Positions 11,450-22,220 of a stretch of DNA of 64,000 nt are shown one piece after another. The notes below the pieces were generated by a model. It was given only the letters and a program-made list of their open reading frames with translations, was not told the origin of the DNA and did no database searches. The position numbers and the translations under genes were made by a program. The DNA is taken from NCBI GenBank assembly GCA_015680685.1, contig MNCI01021389.1, positions 762,166 through 826,165 on the forward strand. Direction: 5' to 3'. This DNA comes from Gnetum montanum (taxonomy: Eukaryota > Streptophyta > Gnetopsida > Gnetales > Gnetaceae). The first letter of the stretch is position 1. Each line of letters opens with the position of its first letter.

Positions 11450-11747
11450 ATAGGATACTCATCACAATCAGTAATAACATCCACATTAAATGGATTCTCT
11501 TTAACATTAAAGAAAGTTTCATCGTCATAAATAACATTCATCCTTATCATTTCCTTTCAACTAGAAAGCATTAATGAAGAATTTAAGTTACCAACCTCCC
11601 TCTTAATAATAATGGACAACAACCTAAACCTATGATTGCCTTGCTTCATAGTTCAACTATGATTTTCTCCATTAAAGATAACCTTGCTCTCATAATTTCA
11701 TGGCTTACCGATGAATCACTTAATGGATTGCATCGACACAACCCTAT
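11450..11747 (-). pseudogene. Fragment of an older Ty3-type element (downstream of its protease core)
   Basis: On the minus strand a coding-like but broken frame includes DDETFFNVKENPFNVDVI. Read with 16584-16778 it looks like one protease region split by the plus-strand element. It continues past the solo LTR into 10623-10467. The family assignment rests on this pattern only. Confidence 0.4.
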
Positions 11748-12372
11748 CTAATTTTTGTAAGCAGATCCAAGGATGGAAGTAAGGTACTCACGAACCCTTG
11801 GATGCTACCATGGGCCGCTACTACGCATTGTTACATCGTTGCCCGGGCCATGGTTACGCACAACGGGATCAACTTCGCCACATTGTAGATGGGCTAAGGT
11901 ATGAAACTAGGAGAACCCTTGGGACTTATGCCCAAGGGAGATTATCAGAACTTAGATCCCATGAGATTCATCGATTGTTGGAACAAGTAGCCAAAGAAGA
12001 AGGGGAGCTACGAAAAAGAGAAAGCGCGTAAGAATATAACCATGATCCCTCTCTTCGAAAGAAGGGAGTTAGATTTTGNTCCAAAAGCTAACAACAGAAG
12101 TGGCGGCTAAGTTAGATGAAGTATGGAGCTCCTTAGAAAGTAAAATTGAAACTGTCCTAAAGATTGTAGAGGAGTCTAAGGAGGAACAAAGTAGTGACAA
12201 GAACAAGACAAAGCGAAGAGATTCAGCCCTGCACGTGACAAGGGTAAGGGGAAAATAACTATCTTCGATAAGGTTGTGGATTCGGACATAGACGATGACG
12301 GTGGATGTGAGATTTGCCAATATGACCATCTTAAGGGATGTTGTCCAATCATCTCACATCTATAAGAGTTTA
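11748..12372 (+). pseudogene. gag: Gag C-terminal half of the plus-strand element
   Basis: The frame starts inside gag at KQIQGWK, meets TAA, then continues through RYYALL, CPGHGY and a GELRKRESA end (11798-12031). The remainder shifts frame twice: an N at 12079 makes one shift uncertain, and another lies near 12226. A Glu/Lys-rich segment (12076-12258) is followed by a knuckle CEICQYDHLKGCC (about 12307-12345), with the same C-x2-C-x3-H-x4-C spacing as the copy at 8085-8047. The TAA after WK lies at the same codon as in that copy. Confidence 0.7.
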
Positions 12373-13823
12373 GGGTGTAGGCACTCAACCCGAGACTTAA
12401 TAAACGGCAAACACCCCGAAGGTTACCTTATCCCCAAGGTAACCTGAGACAGTTCCACCAACCATTAATGTACTATCCAAGTGGAACTCCACCACAACCC
12501 ATCGGATAACATTAGCAGTGGCAATACCCACAGTCATGGGGGATGCCACTGCTGAAACAACAGTACCGTTACTGGCAACCAAACCCATATGGATACTACA
12601 TGCAACAACCGATTTCTCCAAGTGACTCCATGGGTCACACAACTCCCCAACATCACTACCAAGTTCGAGAGTACTTTAGAAGGACTCCTTCTCCTCCGGG
12701 AGATGCTCCACACCCATACCATTCTCAAAATTCATCCACACCTCTTCCATCAGTAGTTCCCATACCTCCTACTCCAACAATGCAAGGGGAACTCCCCACT
12801 CAACCGCAGCAATGTAATGCTACAAGAGCCATAACCATTCAACCCACTGTTGGTTCTAACAACCACAAAAAGAGAAGACCTTTCTTTAGAACCAAAAGTC
12901 CAGACAAGCTCTCACAACCACAAGCGGTTGAGTCTGCAACCACTCCTCCAACATACAAGGCTTCGGAGCACCCTTCAGTCCAACAACAGAGCTTAACGCA
13001 TACGGTTATGTTAACACATACCGTAATTGACTGGATCAAGGTAGGCCACCTTCCCAGGAAACTATCTGACCCTGGAAGTCCTTTAATCTACCTCCAAGTT
13101 GCCAGGAACAAACCTCATAAGGCTCTTCTTGACTCAGGTTCCAGAGTCAACTTAATATCACGAGAAATGTATCAAGCCTAGAACCTGCCCCAACTCAATA
13201 AGAGCAACATTCAACTAGATTTGGCAGACCAATCCATCACCATTCCCTTGGGATTGGTGAAGGACATTGTTACTACTGTGTGTGGTTGGTCATACCCAGC
13301 TGATTTCCTGGTGATAGAGGTCAACAGCAACGAAGGGGACTTCCCAATTATAATGGGAAGGCCATGGCTGAGTACAATAAATGCATACCTAGGAATCCGC
13401 GATCTTTCCTTGGAGATATCTAAGGTAAATATTTATGGAAAGATCGAGAAGAAGAAAGTTCCATGCATCACATACAGTGACTCAGAGGGTGATGACATGC
13501 AGGAATCATGGGTGATGCAAAATTTAACATCTCCTGCATGTAACCAATGTGCACCAGCAACCACACAACAAGAGAACACCCAGTGGTTGACAGCTAATCA
13601 AGGAAGCAGCCCAGCAACATGCATGGAACAAACTAGGGGAATAACTCATGCCAACAACAAAGGCATAGATACATTGGAGTATGAGCGTTGCCAACTTCCA
13701 CCCCTTAATCTAAGAACATCAATTGGGAGAAGTTGGACACTTCTAAGAAATTCAAATAGATGCTCATTATTTCGAATCTCTCCCTTTCCATTCAATCATG
13801 GGGGAGATGGCCATCTATGCTGA
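12373..13823 (+). pseudogene. Gag tail fused to aspartic protease (retropepsin)
   Basis: One frame (codon starts divisible by 3) runs through a Pro/Gln/Tyr-rich gag tail into a retropepsin-like domain, with stops near 12510 and at 13179. The active-site motif is ALLDSGSRVNL (about 13122-13154); DSG replaces the commoner DTG. The second conserved element, IIMGRPWL, lies at about 13348-13371, at the usual distance. The domain would cut the Gag polyprotein. The frame ends at 13823 without entering reverse transcriptase, which in a Ty3 element should follow. The 12543-13181 and 13221-13823 stretches are open. Confidence 0.7.
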
Positions 13824-13849
13824 TCATTTGGGGCCCTCAGTTCTTTTTA

Positions 13850-13941
13850 GTTTTTGTTTTACACATTTTTGTTTTAAGCATTTTTGTTTTGCACATTTTT
13901 GTTTTACACATTTTTGTCTTACACGTTTTTGTTTTACAAAT
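13850..13941 (+). repeat. 15-bp minisatellite, about six copies
   Basis: Tandem units of tttttgttttacaca, with single-base variants, lie just after the protease stop of the plus-strand element. It is probably an element-specific expansion. The repeated FVLHI frame across it is a consequence of the period and not evidence of a protein. Confidence 0.8.
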
Positions 13942-15743
13942 TTCTTTAACTTTTCTTGTTTTTGTTTTACAACATCGTTATACTTTTTCATTTTTTGTGT
14001 GTGTGCGCGTGTGTGATCCAACTTGTAAGTTTGTCACCCAATAAGTGTTCTTCATGATGGTATGAACTGTTTTTATATTGATTGCTAATGTTTGGTTTTT
14101 ACCTTTAAGTGATGATGTTGATACTAAGGTATGTTTCTTTTGATATGGCAGGCAATGAGTCCACTTCATCCATACATCTACAAAATTCTATGGTCTCTCT
14201 TGGCTTGGAAATGTACAGTCCCTTTCTAAATAAGAACTATAACGAAGCGGTGACTGGGCACTTCTCAAACTAAGGAAGGACTCAATGATTGAAAAGGGTG
14301 TGACTTCAAGGGAACTTGATGCATTTGTGTTGGCCATTCTCTTGGGCGCTTGGATTTTTTCTTCTTGAGTTTTCTTGCTATTTCGATGTTACCCAAGTAT
14401 CGGGAAGCTGAGCAATAAAAATAACAAATTCTTTGCATGGTGTGGTTCTCATGCATAAACACATAAAAAAAAAACAAAAAAAAAAAACTGTGAGAATTCA
14501 AAGCACGCCCCTTAGAAAAAATAATCGTTTGGGCTACAAGCATTGGTTATGGAACTAAAAATGTTCCCTCTAACCAAGGCCCTTCTCACTTCCCATTCTC
14601 TCCTCCTTTGTTTTGTTGGAATGGTGGTGACTCTTTGGAGGATGCATTCTCGTTACTTCAAGAGGATGGATTGGCCGAATGCATTAATGCGAAGTCACTA
14701 GAAGTGGTTTGTTTGAGGCCGGACTTGGAATGGGATCTACTAAGTCACATTAATCATGAAATACACAAAGGGCTGTACACCACCTTGTTCTTGAGATTCC
14801 ATTCCATTCTCTCCTCTCCATCCTTCTCTCCATTGTTCACCTCATTGCCGGTTGTATCATTAGTGTATATTTTGGTTGACGCGTTGTTTTCTTTTTGGTA
14901 AATTCTTGCGGTTAAGACTTTAACTCTTGTTCCAAATGACGTTCCCAAAGCCTATGGAATCTTTGAATGTGGGTTTGTCAAGGAATTACGAGCATGAGCC
15001 TGCTTTGGGGAGGACCCATTGACATTCCTATTTGGTGCACCAGTTAAATTATTTTCCCTAACATTTTTGCAATCCATTTTATTTTGTTCATTTCCATCTT
15101 GACATCCATTTTATCGACGTTATCGTTGTCTCTTTTTCTTCATCTTTCTTATTCCTTCTTCTTTTTCCATTCTCTTGCTATTGGAGGTTCGCGATTAGTC
15201 ATGGGGGTACAAGGCCCAATTTTTTCGATTCTCTCCTAACCCCTACACCTTCAATAATCATCATTATTATATCTCCAGATCCGCATCAGCCATACCACAA
15301 CCTAGCCAATGGACCTTTCACCGAAGCAAGGTATCAACTACATTGTGATTCATTTATCCTTGCTAATATAAAGATTGTGTTCTGTGTGCAGATGACAATC
15401 ATGCAACAATGGATTGGATCTGGAGAGAACACTTGGAATGGAGCGGTGCTGAAGCAGCTATGCAAGGAGCAAGATCGATGGTGTGGCTATGGATGGACAA
15501 CGAAAGGCGTAATCTTGGCTTTGGCAGTAGCAAAAGTTCTCTCTCTCTCTCTCTTTCTCAAGCTGCCAAATAAGGACTGATGTCAAATGTAATAAGGTGT
15601 TCACTCTTGTTGTCATGAACACCAGTTTTGTCATGTCTTGTAATGATGATCCGTTCACATGTCATCTCATTAGTTCTATTCAGTCAATAATCCCATACCT
15701 TCCCAATATTTTGTAAGGAACTCGAGGATGAGTTTTTATTCAG
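13942..15743 (+). other. 3' untranslated region of the plus-strand element
   Basis: No convincing frame was seen. It holds an A-rich tract at 14463-14487, a CT microsatellite at 15539-15560, the conserved block near 14950-15030 (ctttggggaggaccca) and a first purine-tract-like motif at about 15198-15213 (agtcatgggggta). All four have counterparts in the minus-strand copy at 62653-64000. Confidence 0.6.
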
Positions 15744-15754
15744 TCATGGGGGTA
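15744..15754 (+). other. Polypurine tract
   Basis: tcatgggggta directly abuts the LTR start at 15755, where plus-strand priming is expected. Confidence 0.75.
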
Positions 15755-16583
15755 TGATGGGATGCGATATCGCATGGGCCACGATATCGCATCCCACGCA
15801 AATTGCGTACACGATATCGCGTCGTCCCTCGCGATATCGCGGTGCACCGCCAAGTCTATAAATAAGAGGCGGCTCTCCCTTGTTTCTCATCCTAGGCTTA
15901 GACCATAGCAAAACTCTGGCAGTTTGATCCCTCCAGAGATAGAATATTTTCCATGTGCCCACAGTAGGAGCTCCAAAGTGAATGGATCTTTATTCGAGCA
16001 AATATTATACCTGAACACATGTTTGTGTACAGCAATAAAGATGAACTTCTTGGATAAACCTTGCAGTGCATGGAATAGGCTAAATAGGATTTTATTTATT
16101 GTTATTTATTGTTTATCATTTAAATGCTTTCTTAGTTCATTAAATCTCTCTCAACCCTTCTCTCCTAGTTAAGTGCCTCAGTACAACCACTTCGAGCACA
16201 TGCATTAGGCTTGGTGATCCCAGCAACGATTAGCATTTGGTAACCAAGGTTGCACTGGTTCAGGGTGTGAACGGTAAGTGGGAACGGATGTTGACGCTAG
16301 GTTAATTCAAACTTAGTTAGTTAGTTAAAGTTAGTAATTAGTCTCTTCACCCTTCACCTTATCAGCATAGGAGATAAAACTGAAAAGACATAAAAATCAT
16401 ATACCTCAGACTTACTTAACCATACAACCGTGACAACTACAAGTAAGTCTAGGAAGACAACGAATAATTAACCTTAAGTGTTCCATAATATGTGTAGGCA
16501 CTTAGTCTGCGGAGTTCGACCGGATTGCACGTGCTACGCTCGTATTCGTATGGTTGAGTGTAGGGGTACCTCGCCACTCATCA
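15755..16583 (+). repeat. 3' LTR of the plus-strand element
   Basis: 829 bp, beginning TGATGGGATG and ending CACTCATCA. The U3 carries four copies of the GCGATATCGC-type palindrome between 15764 and 15842, followed by a TATA box (tctataaataagagg, 15855-15869). Confidence 0.88.
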
Positions 16584-16778
16584 CTTATCAAATATGAGAT
16601 TTGAATAATGATTAAGAAATACATCACAAAGAATTTGATCATTAAAATCTCCAATGGAATAATCAATAATACACTGTCCTTTGAGTAAGAAGCATAATTT
16701 CTATCATGAATCTGAGTAGGAAGCATATGTACTTGATTGTGTCTTCGAGTAGGAACCAAATTTTTCTGTGTTGACTTT
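16584..16778 (-). pseudogene. Fragment of an older Ty3-type element (upstream part of its protease region)
   Basis: On the minus strand a short coding-like frame reads SIGDFNDQILCDV. This resembles the stretch just before the second conserved motif of plant Ty3 retropepsins (typically SIG-Y-D-V-CDV). It breaks exactly at the border of the plus-strand element and appears to resume at 11747. It is too decayed for firm classification. Confidence 0.4.
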
Positions 16779-17809
16779 TGATGAGTGGCAAGTACTCCCT
16801 ACATCCAACCATATGAATTATAAGCGTTCACGCACGATCTAGTCAAATTCCATGGATCGGACTAGTGTGGCATCTAGATTATTAAGCATTAATCATAGGA
16901 CAATGTCTTTCTCCTTGGATTACCAGTAGCTTTGTCATGCATGATTTAGTCCAAGGTGAGGCATATGATTGTTGATGTTGTTTCATCTTTATGCTACTCC
17001 TAATAATAATAGAGAAATTAATTATTTAATCTAATTAACAAGAGAAAGTAAAGTCTAAAATATCCTATGGGTGATGAGTGTCTATTCCTAGCTTGCCATA
17101 CATGTCCTAAACTCATGTATTCACTACTGGGTTTACCAAGCACTATGCTACTAGGCAAACCAAGTAATAATGTTGTTGGTCTTACCAAGCAAATACATGT
17201 TTATGCTCAAAATTGGTCATGCTCATTTTGCTAATTGATTAATGTGCATGAAAATGTAAATATTAACTAAGTACATGAAATGTAAATATTAACTCAATCT
17301 TGATCTTATTATATCCTTTGGAAAGTAAATCTAATCTAATCTAAGTCAAAGTGTTGTAATGAATAAGAATCAATCTTGATCTTATTATTGTTCATGGAAT
17401 CTGTCTAGGTACATTGCCACTCAAATAAGACATTGTACAACTAGGTCAAATCCACACTGCAGGCACTCATTGACTGTTCTCTAAGACTATGGAATAAAAC
17501 TGCAAGGGTTTGACTACTCTATTAATAAAAGAATGTCAATACATGTTGGGAGCATGTGTATTTATAGGTAAAAATAGACACTGTGTCGATGCGTATGTGT
17601 CAACACGTCAACACATGCATCGAGAGGGTTGCATCAACGTGTACCTATTGATGTAGTTGCGATATCACATTTACGACATCGTAGATGTAATGTAGCATCT
17701 ACAATGTAGCAACCAACTAAGATGCACCAATAGGGATGCTACAACATTGATGCGATGTAGCATCTATGACATAGCATCAATGATATCTCAGCCAACTGAT
17801 GCTTCATCA
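16779..17809 (-). repeat. Long divergent solo LTR with TSD acttt
   Basis: 1,031 bp, with TGATGAGTGG at the left and TTCATCA at the right, flanked by acttt at 16774-16778 and 17810-17814. It shares the left 100 bp and the fully alignable middle with the other LTRs, but its U3 (right side, about 17590-17800) is longer and its palindromes are eroded to forms such as gcgatatcac. It belongs to a separate, older subfamily. Confidence 0.88.
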
Positions 17810-17814
17810 ACTTT

Positions 17815-19620
17815 GAATATGAAGCACATTTTCTTGATTGTGAGTCTGATAGGAAGTACAATTTTGAGGATTGTAACTTTGAATAAGTAGCATAAGTTTG
17901 GGAATGAATGAATAAGTACCTCCAAATTTCTACACACTTGCTTTACCATAATGTTTAGAGGGATGATTCCCATTTTAGACAATTATTAGTCTAGGTTGAA
18001 AAGTTGGTACCCTGTGCATGAAAAAGGGCAAGCCTTGTCTTCCTTAACTTAGGTTGCATAAGCATCTGTACATCTTGATTGGATGTCAAGCTAAGTTCAA
18101 TATTCATGCTTTATGATTAATTACCCTAGCCATTAAACCTTGTTGTCTATAATTATCGAATGGGCTTTGAGTTGTTTGATACTCTTAATCTCAAGTTTGC
18201 TCTTGATGTTTGGAAAAGTGAATGAATAAAGATTTAAGTTCCAAGGACATCACCCCTTTCAAGTAGGGAAGAGTGTATAGAATATGCCTTATTGGCAGTT
18301 TGAGGATTACTTTCCTTTTAGAATAGGGATTGGAAGGTATATGAAGTTCTTTACAAGTTTCATGCTATCTTAACATCACATTAAAGAGCTACATAACCCT
18401 ATTTCATTTTGCGTTATGTCACAAGAATATGTAGGCTTGTGGAGAAGCTTATGTTGCACCCCAAAAATTAACATTTAGAAATCCATCATTAAAATTACAT
18501 GTAGTAATACACAAGTAGGTGATGTCATAATGCTTATAACTTAAGAAAGAATTGACCATAAGAATTATAAAAATTAAACATCAAAGTACATGGTATAAAC
18601 AACAAATCCATGTTAGGATGCTTAAAATAATAAATCTCATAAATCATAAACCAAATATCATAATATCAATCATGCTCCTGAAAGAGTAAAAACAAATTTG
18701 CTAGTGCATCAATTTTATAACATTATGTTCATCACAACATAAGTCTAAAAGAAAAATATAACTAAGAATAAAAGGAAGAAACTCCATCTCTTGCCACATG
18801 AATCTACATACAAACATGCAAGAAGGGTCAACAATTGTATAGTAGAGCCAACCAACTTGGTGCATCTAGAAAAAGTTGTAGGATAGGGCCACATATTGCA
18901 TACAAAAGTACCACCTATAGAGTAGGGCTTAGGGCTAGAGGCATTAGAGTAGGAACATATCTTAGCTCTTTTAAGGAAATGGTATGTCTTATGTGATTAC
19001 TTGTACTCGTTATGGTTGTACATGTGTGTGTGTCTTGTTTCATGTTTCTTATATGATTACTTAAGACATACTTGCTATGCCCCTAATCTTTGGACTAAGA
19101 TATTATGTGTACATATGTTATGCTCATATGTGTTGTGATCATGAGGGTGTAGTCCATATTAGGTTGGCTTTTGAACCTTTGGCTACTTTGGGACTCAAGG
19201 GTGATGTCAAGCAGTGCTTCTCTTGAGTATTATTGTTACACAAATTAAGAGTCTTACCAATATGCTAGAAACTTTCAATTAGTAAGTTTTATTGGTTTCT
19301 CTGCAATAGATTGCAAGGTCAAGTTATGTTTTAGGCATTAGTATGTTCTATCAAAGTTTCATGTTAGTTGTACAACATTGAGATGTTAGCCTAACATTAA
19401 GACGCTTGATTTGAAAATTCCAAGTTATGGGTTCAATACTTGTGGATAGCACTAAGTTATAAAGTTTTACTTAGTTTTGCTAAAGTTTCATGCGGGTTAT
19501 ATATTCAAGGATACATATAGTCATCTAGATCTAGTTCTTAAAACCCTATATTTTGGCAACTCCCACCCAATGCAATGTGTCACAATATGTTAACTTAAGT
19601 AATATGTGAGAGGTGGGGTG
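17815..19620. other. Gene-free AT-rich sequence
   Basis: The first 200 bases continue the older element interrupted by the solo LTR. After that I see no frame, repeat or RNA signal that can be supported. Confidence 0.4.
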
Positions 19621-19759
19621 TTGGAAAATAGTAATCCAGAGTCCAAAAGCATAGGAGTATTGCACAGAGGAGAAACTCTAAATTAATTAAAGAAAAAAAA
19701 AGGCCTCACTATTTTAGGGATCTCTTTTTAGGCTTTCATCCTTACAACCACTTTTGAAA

Positions 19760-21170
19760 AACCTTCCATCTAGGGTAGGAAACTAGACATTCCATGAAAA
19801 GATTAACATTGGGTGAAGGAGGAGGAAGCCCCCATCTTATTAATAGAATCAACACTATCAAAAGATATTATCTCCATACCTTGACCAATAGTTGCAAATG
19901 AATTATTAGTACTTAAAATATCTTGAACATGTTCATTCTTAAGATTTGGTATGTAATCGTTAATAGATAGACTTCCTTGACATTTTTTATTATGAAAAAC
20001 TGGTTAAAAACAATCTAAATCAACATAGGCTTTAGTGAAACCTAATGAACATATATTTGTTTCCTCTTAGTCATTGAAGAACATTTTGAAATTGATTTCC
20101 CCGAAACCTTTTTTGAAGATACATTCTGTTGAACAACAGTAAAAGATAGGGGTGGACTAACTGTTAAAATGTTAGCAGAAGAAATCATCTTAGCATCTGT
20201 AAAAAAAAACCATAGTAAAATTCATAATATTTGCAGAAGAAACCTTAGTAGCATTTATAGTTGCTTACTGTTAACGTGCTTGCATTGTCTTTTGTTGCAA
20301 CATAGAAGGACATAAATCAAACATGTGGCCCTTTTGATAACAATAGTAATATGATCTAGGAAGATTGTAATAAATAACCTTATGCATATAATCAATTCCA
20401 CCAGCACACAAAAGAATTTCTTACTTAAGTGTATTAAGATCCACTTCAATCATATATCAAATTATACGAAAACCACTAGCTACAGCAAGGGCTTTAGAAT
20501 GCTTGATTGGTCGAATACAAGAGACAATATCCCTTTCAACTTTTTCAAAAATAAATGGAGAATTTGGTAATTCAATGAAACAAGGAACCTTTCAAAGTTC
20601 CTTTTGAATAATCAATAAAGGATAACAATGATTAACAAAGGGAGTTTGCTTTTGAATAATCAATAAAGAATAATGATGATTGAAAAAATTGATATCTAGG
20701 GCCTTAGAAACCATCATCAAATCAACAAATTTTACTATAAAAAATGAGTTTGACATATAACGAGCATAGATAGCATCTAAAAGAAATTTAAATGATTCAA
20801 AAAATTTGAGAAATGAGACAATTAACCCAAAATTTGTACAAAAATATACCTTAGCATGAAAACATAACCCAACATATATATAATCCAATCAGAATTTTAT
20901 ACCTTAACATTATCCACAAGAATTGAATCCATGACATATAGCTTTCGAATAGAGTCCTATCACTTGGCTAACACCTCATTGTTACTTAAATGAGTTGTGA
21001 CTCAAAGGTAAATTGGAAATATTTGGATAATGTAGGACCTTCAAGAAGACTCAAAATTTGAGCTCCATTAAAATTCAATACAGCAATGTCATTTTTAAAG
21101 AATTTAATACGATAAGATAGCAAAGGTACACAAATGGATTGCTTAACAACCAAGCATCCCTTTGGCATTT
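19760..21170 (-). pseudogene. Decayed DUF4283/zinc-knuckle protein (LINE ORF1 type)
   Basis: Translated on the minus strand, the region spreads over several frames and contains no long frame. It starts near 21168 (MPKGCLVVKQSICVPLLSY), passes a stretch that reads like the DUF4283 fold, and ends with YYNLPRSYYYCYQKGHMFDLC near 20380-20310. That last part is the C-x2-C-x4-H-x4-C knuckle of the plant LINE ORF1 family with its first Cys changed to Tyr, after the usual Tyr-x-Leu-Pro lead. A possible WN-V start of an endonuclease follows near 19800. Family knowledge: such ORF1 proteins bind the LINE RNA. Confidence 0.45.
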
Positions 21171-22220
21171 AATAAGGTAGAGATGGTGATGTTATGTGTT
21201 TGCAATTGGATTTTGATATCTTTGATAATTTACTAAAGTTATTATAGCAATAACAAAAGAATTAGTAGAAATGCTAAAATATTTATATATTAAAAATATA
21301 ATTGTACTTTAAATCAATATATTATTAGCTAGACTGGTAAACCCTTTCATACATTAAGTAATAGGAACCGGGCCAAAATTATCCCTTCCTATACTTGAAA
21401 CTACAATAACTCATAAGCTAAACTCTTGCCTTGTGAACATAAATTGTGATTCTGATAACTTTCTTGGATAAAATATGTTTATGTTCAATGTACCATAAAT
21501 TATGCACATCCGATTTTCAGCTCAGAACCCATAAAAAACACACTTAGTGCTCACCGGCCTCCACCTACACAGCTCCCACCTTCTTAGTGAGGTGGACCAC
21601 ACAAGATTCTGATCTTTGCTTGGGATCCCACTTCGGTCAAAAGCTGGATCATCTGTACAATATAAAAGAATGCATTGTATTCAAAAGCCACAGAGCTTTG
21701 AACACTTTTGCTGCAGTCTGCTTCGCACATGATCTGACACCTTGTTACGTTCACGTCAGAAGAGGACATACAAAGCCAAGCATATCATCATTGCCTACTG
21801 TATTTGCCTTTGATTAGCAGATTAGCATTCATTTCATTTCAGTTTTAGACGACTTGCAGATCTGAGTTTCCACCCAACTACCAGTCCGTTTTCTCCTCAA
21901 ATACGAACGGCTCATTAGTTTTTCGAAAAAAACAAACAATCCAGGTGCAAGATTTACTCTCGGCGCCAACAGATTAGAGCTAGTTGCATTGTTAATTATT
22001 GGGATCTGCTGCGTTTGATTAGACGCCAGAAAAAAAGTTGATTGAAGAAATGAATTGATTAGAATAGTATCTCGGTAGAGAGGAAATCTACATGTGCTTC
22101 AAGCTACTGTGGCTTCTTACACAAAATTGAAGCATCATAAATCCCCAGAACAGAGACCGTCACAGTAGCTGCTCTGGCGCTACTAATATTATAGGCTAAA
22201 AATACAAAGAAGTACGTAGA
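21171..22220. other. Intergenic, 3' flank of the X8-domain gene
   Basis: It holds only short chance frames (for example 21587-21817, plus). Base composition rises towards 22.1 kb, as expected beside a gene. The part just below 22220 is probably the 3' UTR of the X8 gene. Confidence 0.4.

Larger units (their letters stand above)
11748..16583 (+). mobile_element. 5'-truncated gag-protease LTR element, same family, plus strand
   Basis: Gag begins mid-frame at about 11748, runs into an aspartic protease that ends at 13823, and is followed by about 1.9 kb of non-coding 3' region, a purine tract and a single complete 3' LTR (15755-16583). There is no 5' LTR or primer-binding site. No RT, RNase H or integrase lies between the protease and the LTR, so this too is a non-autonomous form. 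The base pairs flanking it are cctat (11743-11747) and cttat (16584-16588), possibly a decayed target duplication. The 3' region (about 13.9-15.75 kb) is closely matched, reverse-complemented, by 62653-64000. Confidence 0.75.

Noticed and set aside
12839-13039. Minus-strand frame in the gag-protease fusion
   Set aside because: Antisense shadow of a frame with protease motifs.
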